Assembly (NCBI RefSeq): GCF_003073045.1
Contig: NC_037593.1
Span: 2,471,525 to 2,535,524 of the forward strand
Direction of reading: 5' to 3'
Length of the DNA stretch: 64,000 nucleotides
Origin: Pomacea canaliculata
Taxonomy: Eukaryota > Mollusca > Gastropoda > Architaenioglossa > Ampullariidae
Shown here: positions 59,183 through 64,000 of the stretch, one piece after another
Layout: each line of letters starts with the position of its first letter
How positions within the stretch are numbered: the stretch's first letter is position 1
The notes under the pieces: model-generated
Seen by the model: the letters and a program-made list of their open reading frames with translations, nothing else
The model's database searches: none
Told to the model about the DNA's origin: nothing
Translations under genes and position numbers: made by a program

Positions 59183-60117
59183 ATGCTATGTGTGTGTGGG
59201 TTCGCCCTCACCTTTGGACAGCGTAAGTTACCTCCCTTTCTGTCTGCATACATACACTTGCATAGCATACTCATACACACACATATGAACACATACATAT
59301 GAACACATATACACAAACACACAAATACACAGATACATACACACATAATATACATACACATACACACACACTTACACATACATACACACATACACACGCG
59401 TTCATTCTTTTTTGTGTTCACAGAGGTGAGCGTGAACTTGAGGACTGGAGTGGTGACGGGGTCAGTGACCCCCGCTAACGGCTTCCAGTGGATCGCTCGG
59501 CCCTCTCTTCTCCCTTTCAACACTCAGTGCAATGGCAGGGGCGTCCTCAAGCTCACCTTCGGCCCTCAGCGAGTGCGCGCGCATATTCAAATGACCTTGA
59601 CCAATAACCCCACTGGCGCTACGTTTCACATTGGGGACTCGGAGACCAATGATGGCTTCGGTGAGTTTGTCTTTTTTTTCTTTCTTTCTTTCCTTCTTTC
59701 TCTCTTTCGGTCTCTATCCTCCTCTCTTACGACCTCATTTCTAATGCTCTTTCTGTGGCAGCCGGTGACGACGGGACTCAGGCCAACGACGCAGAGGTCC
59801 ACTCCATCGGCAAAACCATCTACTTTTACGGAAGGGACCGATCACCAGACATTAGTTTCGGTCTCCTGTACTCACGGCCAAACTTCCTCACCACCAGCGT
59901 CATCATGGACATTGCCGACGAATTTGCATCTGCTGACAGCGGCAACAGTTTTTTGCTGATGAACACTCCCAAGCTGTTCGCTCTCAATGGTCAGCCGGAC
60001 TTGGAAGGTCCAGTCAACAAAGATGTTTATCTTGGTATGAACCGTGTGATCACGGCTAGACAAGATCGCCAGGGTACCGGCCTGTGCAGCCTCACCGTCA
60101 CGTGGTTCTCCAGTTAA
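59183..60117 (+). CDS. Secreted tandem-family protein, paralogue E (210 aa, usual start codons lost)
   Basis: Coding exons: 59,183-59,222 (exon begins 59,126), 59,424-59,660 and 59,762-60,117; phase-1 introns. The two ATGs that start C and D have become AAG ATT here, and no other in-frame ATG lies upstream in the exon. The first ATG is the internal Met, giving a 13-residue leader MLCVCGFALTFGQ, short for a signal peptide. The rest is intact: RPSLLPFNTQCNGRG, TLTNNPTGATFHIGDSETND, AGDDGTQANDAEVHSIGKTI, SFGLLYSRPNF, PKLFALNGQPDLEGPVNKDV, GTGLCSLTVTWFSS. Intron 2 is only 101 bp. AATAAA at 60,171. Either a weakly secreted protein, a near-cognate start, or a very young pseudogene. Confidence 0.75.
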
Positions 60118-60170
60118 GACAGCACCTACAGACACATGTTGTCATCTGCATTTCTTGAGTATAAACTTCC

Positions 60171-60176
60171 AATAAA
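60171..60176 (+). terminator. Polyadenylation signal of paralogue E
   Basis: AATAAAG, 54 bp after the stop; nearer than in C (160 bp) because part of the 3' UTR is missing. Confidence 0.7.
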
Positions 60177-60399
60177 GATTACAAAGTGCTTCTTTTCAAG
60201 CCTATGTGTGTGTTTGTTTGTTGGTTGGTTGGTTCGTTCGTTCGTTTATTCGTGCGTGTGTTGACGCCGGGAAAGCACCGCGACACCCACGGTCAACAAT
60301 TTAAAAAAAAAAATCGTCGATTGTCAACCACAACACCTTTAGAATACTTCTCACTCTTGGGTAAAGTAAACAAGCGCCCAACCATGTCTACTTTTGTTT

Positions 60400-60561
60400 G
60401 AAACTGCGCATGTTTATTTCCACTTTCCGTGAGAAGGAAGTTTGTGTATAAAGAGGAGAAGCCCTGGCTTTCACCTCAGTCACAGGCAACTCCGACACCA
60501 GTCAAGACGCAGATTCCTCGGGAAAGCTCGGGGACTCCGCACACAGGTAAATATTTAGAAG
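60400..60561 (+). promoter_or_regulatory. TATA promoter and non-coding exon 1 of paralogue F
   Basis: AACTGCGCATGTTTATTTCC upstream block, TATAAAG at 60,447-60,453, and exon 1 with GACACCAGTCAAGACGCAGA ending TTTAGAAG|GTGAGTGAATCC at 60,561. It matches the two orphan promoters base for base over most of its length. Confidence 0.8.
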
Positions 60562-61166
60562 GTGAGTGAATCCTTAATGACATTTCCTGTTTAAAAACTC
60601 CATAATCAAAACATTAATTTATTTCTAAATTGTTCCACACACACACACACACCTTTCATTTTCATCTATAGGTATCATCTTAACAGGCCCCGACAATCGA
60701 GATTTTGTAGTCGGATTCGTTGTCAACTAACGTTAATTGAAGAAGACCTAATTAGTATTTTCTGTGGCCTTCAATAATATCAGTTATTAAAAGCTGATAC
60801 AGTTCATTTGTCCTTTTCTTAGAAAATTTAGGTAAAGATTGACAAAGTAAGGGTATTGATCTTATCCGTTAACATGCCAGAAGTTGTTATGCTAATTTTG
60901 TGTTTGAGCTTAACTAGTCTTTTAAGACTTTGTCAGAGAAGGTAAATGTGTACGAACACACATCTCGAGCTAACAATAAACATGTAATAAACATTTTTTG
61001 TTTTGATGCGCGTGTGCACAGAACATTTCATTTTGCTTTCACCTGGCATAGACACAAACCAAGAAGACCTTGTGTATCCTACCAGCGAGTGCGTCTGTCC
61101 ATTGTCACCAGCACCAGCAGCACCAGCAGTCGCATCCGTGTGTGCAGACGGTGGTAGAAGTGAGAG

Positions 61167-61943
61167 ATGAAGTCCCTGGCGATGTTGGTTGTGTGGCTGT
61201 GGGGTGTGACTGTCATCGCCGGCCAGCGTAAGTCACAGTCTGTGCCTCTTCTTCTCCTACATTACAGCATTACAGCATTACAGCATTACACATTATTGCT
61301 TTTCCTCATTATATTTGTGTTAAGCTGAAGCTTAAGCAGTTATGAGTGCTGTGTACTACCTTACATTTCTAACGGACTCATGTCACGTGATCCGACAAGT
61401 GACAGCACTGACACGAGGATGCAATGTGGCTGATGTGCCAAAGGAATCCATTGGTTCCTACAAGCCAATAGCTACATCCTCTTTCACATCAGTTGTTCGC
61501 TATAAATGTACTTATACAGCAAAATGTTTCAGTCAAAAACTTATGCTTACGAGTTGTTGTATTAGCATTAACATTATTAGTATTGTTATTATCATCATTA
61601 CAGAAATGTCAGTTGACCTGCGGTCAGGAAGTGTGCAAGGGTCTGTAACTCCTGCCAACGGCTTCCAGTGGATGGTCATCCCCCCGGAAAATCCTTGCAA
61701 CTCCGCATGTGACCTGAGAGGTCTACTGAAGATAACCTTTGACAACAGCACGCGCAGACACGTGCAGATTAACATGACTTTTGATACCGACCCTTCGGGC
61801 TTCACTTTCAACATCGGTGACTCCATCAGTAATGATGGCTATGGTGAGTCGTTATCTCCCCTCTTCCTCATCTATCAGAGAGAGAGAGAAAACTGTGTGT
61901 GTTAACGGGCAGAGAAACGGAATACACGTAGACAATTGTATCC

Positions 61944-62041
<98 letters not shown>

Positions 62042-62400
62042 CAGCTGGGGACTACATTGATCAGTCCAACGATGCCGAGGTACACAGTATCGGTCGCACC
62101 ATCTTCTTCTACGGCAAAGACATCGGACCAGGTGTGAGCTACGGACTGTTATGCAAGCGAGACAACTTCATCACCCAGCAAGTCAAGGTGGACATCATGG
62201 ACGAGCTGGCTGCTGCTGACAACGGCCACGACTACCTGCTCGTAAACTCTTTCAAGATGTTTGCCCTCAACGGCCAAGCCGACGCCACGGGGCCAGTGAA
62301 CTATGACATCTACGTGGCCCTCAACCGGGTGGTCACGGGCAGGCCAAATCGCAATGGTGTCGGTCTCTGCAAGGTGTCCATTGGCTGGGTTCCTGTTTAA
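61167..62400 (+). CDS. Secreted tandem-family protein, paralogue F (218 aa)
   Basis: Coding exons: 61,167-61,227 (exon begins about 61,148), 61,604-61,843 and 62,045-62,400; phase-1 introns. The signal is MKSLAMLVVWLWGVTVIAG. Mature part: QQMSVDLRSGSVQGSV, NGFQWMVIPPENPCNSACDL, RGLLKITFDNSTRRHVQINM, FTFNIGDSISNDGY, AGDYIDQSNDAEVHSIGRTI, GPGVSYGLLCKRDNF, FKMFALNGQADATGPVNYDI, GRPNRNGVGLCKV, GWVPV. Two sequons (NST, NMT) and four mature cysteines, one more than B (LLCKRD). The final intron ends in a 32-unit ATT repeat just before CCAG. AATAAA at 62,583. It is the only F-type copy downstream of B that keeps its coding exons. Confidence 0.88.
61944..62040 (+). repeat. (ATT)32 microsatellite touching the exon 3 acceptor of F
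   Basis: The run goes straight into CCAG|CTGGGG. The matching intron end in B is TTATTTTTTACCCACCAG, a normal pyrimidine-rich acceptor. Confidence 0.95.
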
Positions 62401-62539
62401 GTTCAGCAATTCTAAGATACTACAGGTTGGAATGCAATGCAATCACAGACCTACATCTCTGGACTGTTGGTAGTTTGGGGAGACCAGTTCTTAGCCTCTC
62501 GCGACTTTGTCGGGTGTCAGGCATTGGCCAGTTATTTGA

Positions 62540-63665
62540 CACCCTGAACCCCGATAAAATGTTTAGTCAGCAAGAAACTTACAATAAATTTCTTATTTAG
62601 TTATTTTTTTCTTTCCTTCATTTTTATTTATTTATTTTGCAAGTCTTTGACCTTTACTAACCAATAAACTGAAAACACAACAGACCATAAAGCTTTTGTA
62701 CCTCCGTCAACACGAGAGTTCACACTATCTGTTCTTTTTGATGTTGATAGTTAAAAAGAATTTGTGCTTTGATTTTTTTCTAGATATTAACATGAAAATT
62801 TGTCTATAAGTAGTGTAGCAGAGATATATGTCCATGATGGCATGAAAAGTGTCATATAATTTGTAATTATGTACAAATAATAATCAGCCGGTGGGATACA
62901 TGGTAAGTACGAGGATTTTTCTAGGGAAGTGAGTTGTTATTTTTCTTGTATATCTTCACGCAACACGCATATCTGTTAGAAGAATGTGTTTGAATTGTTG
63001 CTTTGCTATGTCAGCTACTAGAAAATACTTGCGATCTTTACAGGTTTATTGCTTCATAATTTCATTTATTTCTTGCCGAAAGCCTTTTCCCTTATTTAAT
63101 AATAGCATGTTAATACAGTTTGACCCTCCAATCTGTACTTGTTTGACATGACTTTCCAAGATATGGTTAGTAGTTTTAAATTGTTACTGAAAAATCAGGG
63201 CGGGAGGTAAAATCTTCACAAACTCTACAAAATTGCTTTAGCATTTATGCATATACATATATATCTATAAATATATTTATATTATGTCATAGGATTCGAT
63301 CATGCTAGCACACGTTTTCTACGCTGATGTACAGCAGATAATTTTATTTGCATTTTTAAGAATAAGTTTTTATTTTTATTTTACCTGACAACTCAAGTAA
63401 AGCAATAAAAGTACTTATATCTAAGAAAGTATTATTAAACTAAAAGTATAACAGAAATATACTGTTGATGAAATGTCACTCTCTACACTTTATTGTAAAT
63501 TCATTATTTACTTTGTATAAAATTAAATGCTCTTTTTATCAATCCATGTCTTTGTAATGACGATTTCTGTTTCTAAATATGAAATGGTAGAAATGTTTAA
63601 ACGAAATACTTCTTACACTATAAGTATATGAACAAGTATCTACACAAATGATATTAAAGCTGGGT
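62540..63665 (+). repeat. Duplicated 3' flank of an F-type gene (copy 2)
   Basis: Partner of 54,130-55,275 (see there). It includes the AATAAA of F at 62,583-62,588 and runs AT-rich to ATATTAAAGCTGGGTGTG. Confidence 0.9.
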
Positions 63666-63709
63666 GTGTGTTTACGGGCAGAGACACAGAATGCACGAGT
63701 GACAGGTCT

Positions 63710-64000
63710 GACACTAGGTCTGGTAAACAACTGTGAGGATTTTCGGGTACACCAGTAGTCAGCTGTTTTCTTGCACTCACTTATAAAAAGCACTGACAGA
63801 GAAAATCCAGGCCATCAGGTCACTTTTACAAACATTATCCGTTGCTTTTTACTACACTTGTTTACTGACAAACAATTTGTACTCAAAGCCTTGCCGAGAC
63901 ACCACCTACTGGTTGTTGACACTAGCAGCACTGTCAGGACACCAATGTAGGATGATGTCTGGAGCAGAGAGAGGGGGGTAGGGGATGCCTAAACATTTTG
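63710..64000 (+). repeat. Duplicated block shared with 55,891-56,175, cut by the window end
   Basis: Contains TATAAAAA at 63,782 in the same context as 55,964. Collinear up to the last base, so the duplication continues beyond the window. Confidence 0.85.

Overview
The window is animal nuclear DNA, most likely from a gastropod mollusc. It has spliced genes with canonical GT/AG introns, TATA promoters, AATAAA signals, a tRNA-derived SINE, LINE fragments and many non-autonomous DNA transposons. The right third holds a tandem family of small secreted proteins (210-229 aa). Their size, secretion, sulphur-poor composition and tandem layout bring to mind the egg perivitellins (PV1/ovorubin type) of apple snails (Ampullariidae). 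That naming is an inference, not a sequence match I could run.

Layout. 1-13.7 kb is transposon-rich. Its core is an 8 kb inverted repeat (3,252-11,239) of two Harbinger-like arms meeting at 7,310/7,311, flanked by an outer inverted repeat and by nested Tigger-like, hAT and TIR elements. 14.7-16.8 kb carries a two-exon gene for a short secreted precursor with dibasic sites and an amidation signal (candidate neuropeptide). 17.2-20.5 kb is a second inverted repeat that contains copies of the last exon of a sulfotransferase. 20.5-26.9 kb is mostly repeats and unassigned sequence. 26,950-29,263 is an intact six-exon cytosolic sulfotransferase (299 aa). 31,599-33,460 is a four-exon POLD4 gene (109 aa), the small p12 subunit of DNA polymerase delta.

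36.6-62.4 kb holds six paralogues of the secreted family: one divergent gene on the minus strand (A) and five on the plus strand (B-F). All share one architecture: a signal-peptide exon, a middle exon between two phase-1 introns, and a final 356-383 nt coding exon. For B-F a TATA promoter with a non-coding first exon is also visible. B and F are one subtype (MKSLAML signal); C, D and E are another (GFMLCVCG signal). The repeating unit is a C-type gene followed by an F-type gene. After C and after D the F-type gene survives only as its promoter and first exon, joined to its own 3' flank by the same deletion junction. E-F is the only unit with both genes. LINE pieces and AT-rich flanks were copied along with the units.

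I saw no CRISPR array, rRNA, tRNA gene or retrovirus-like element.
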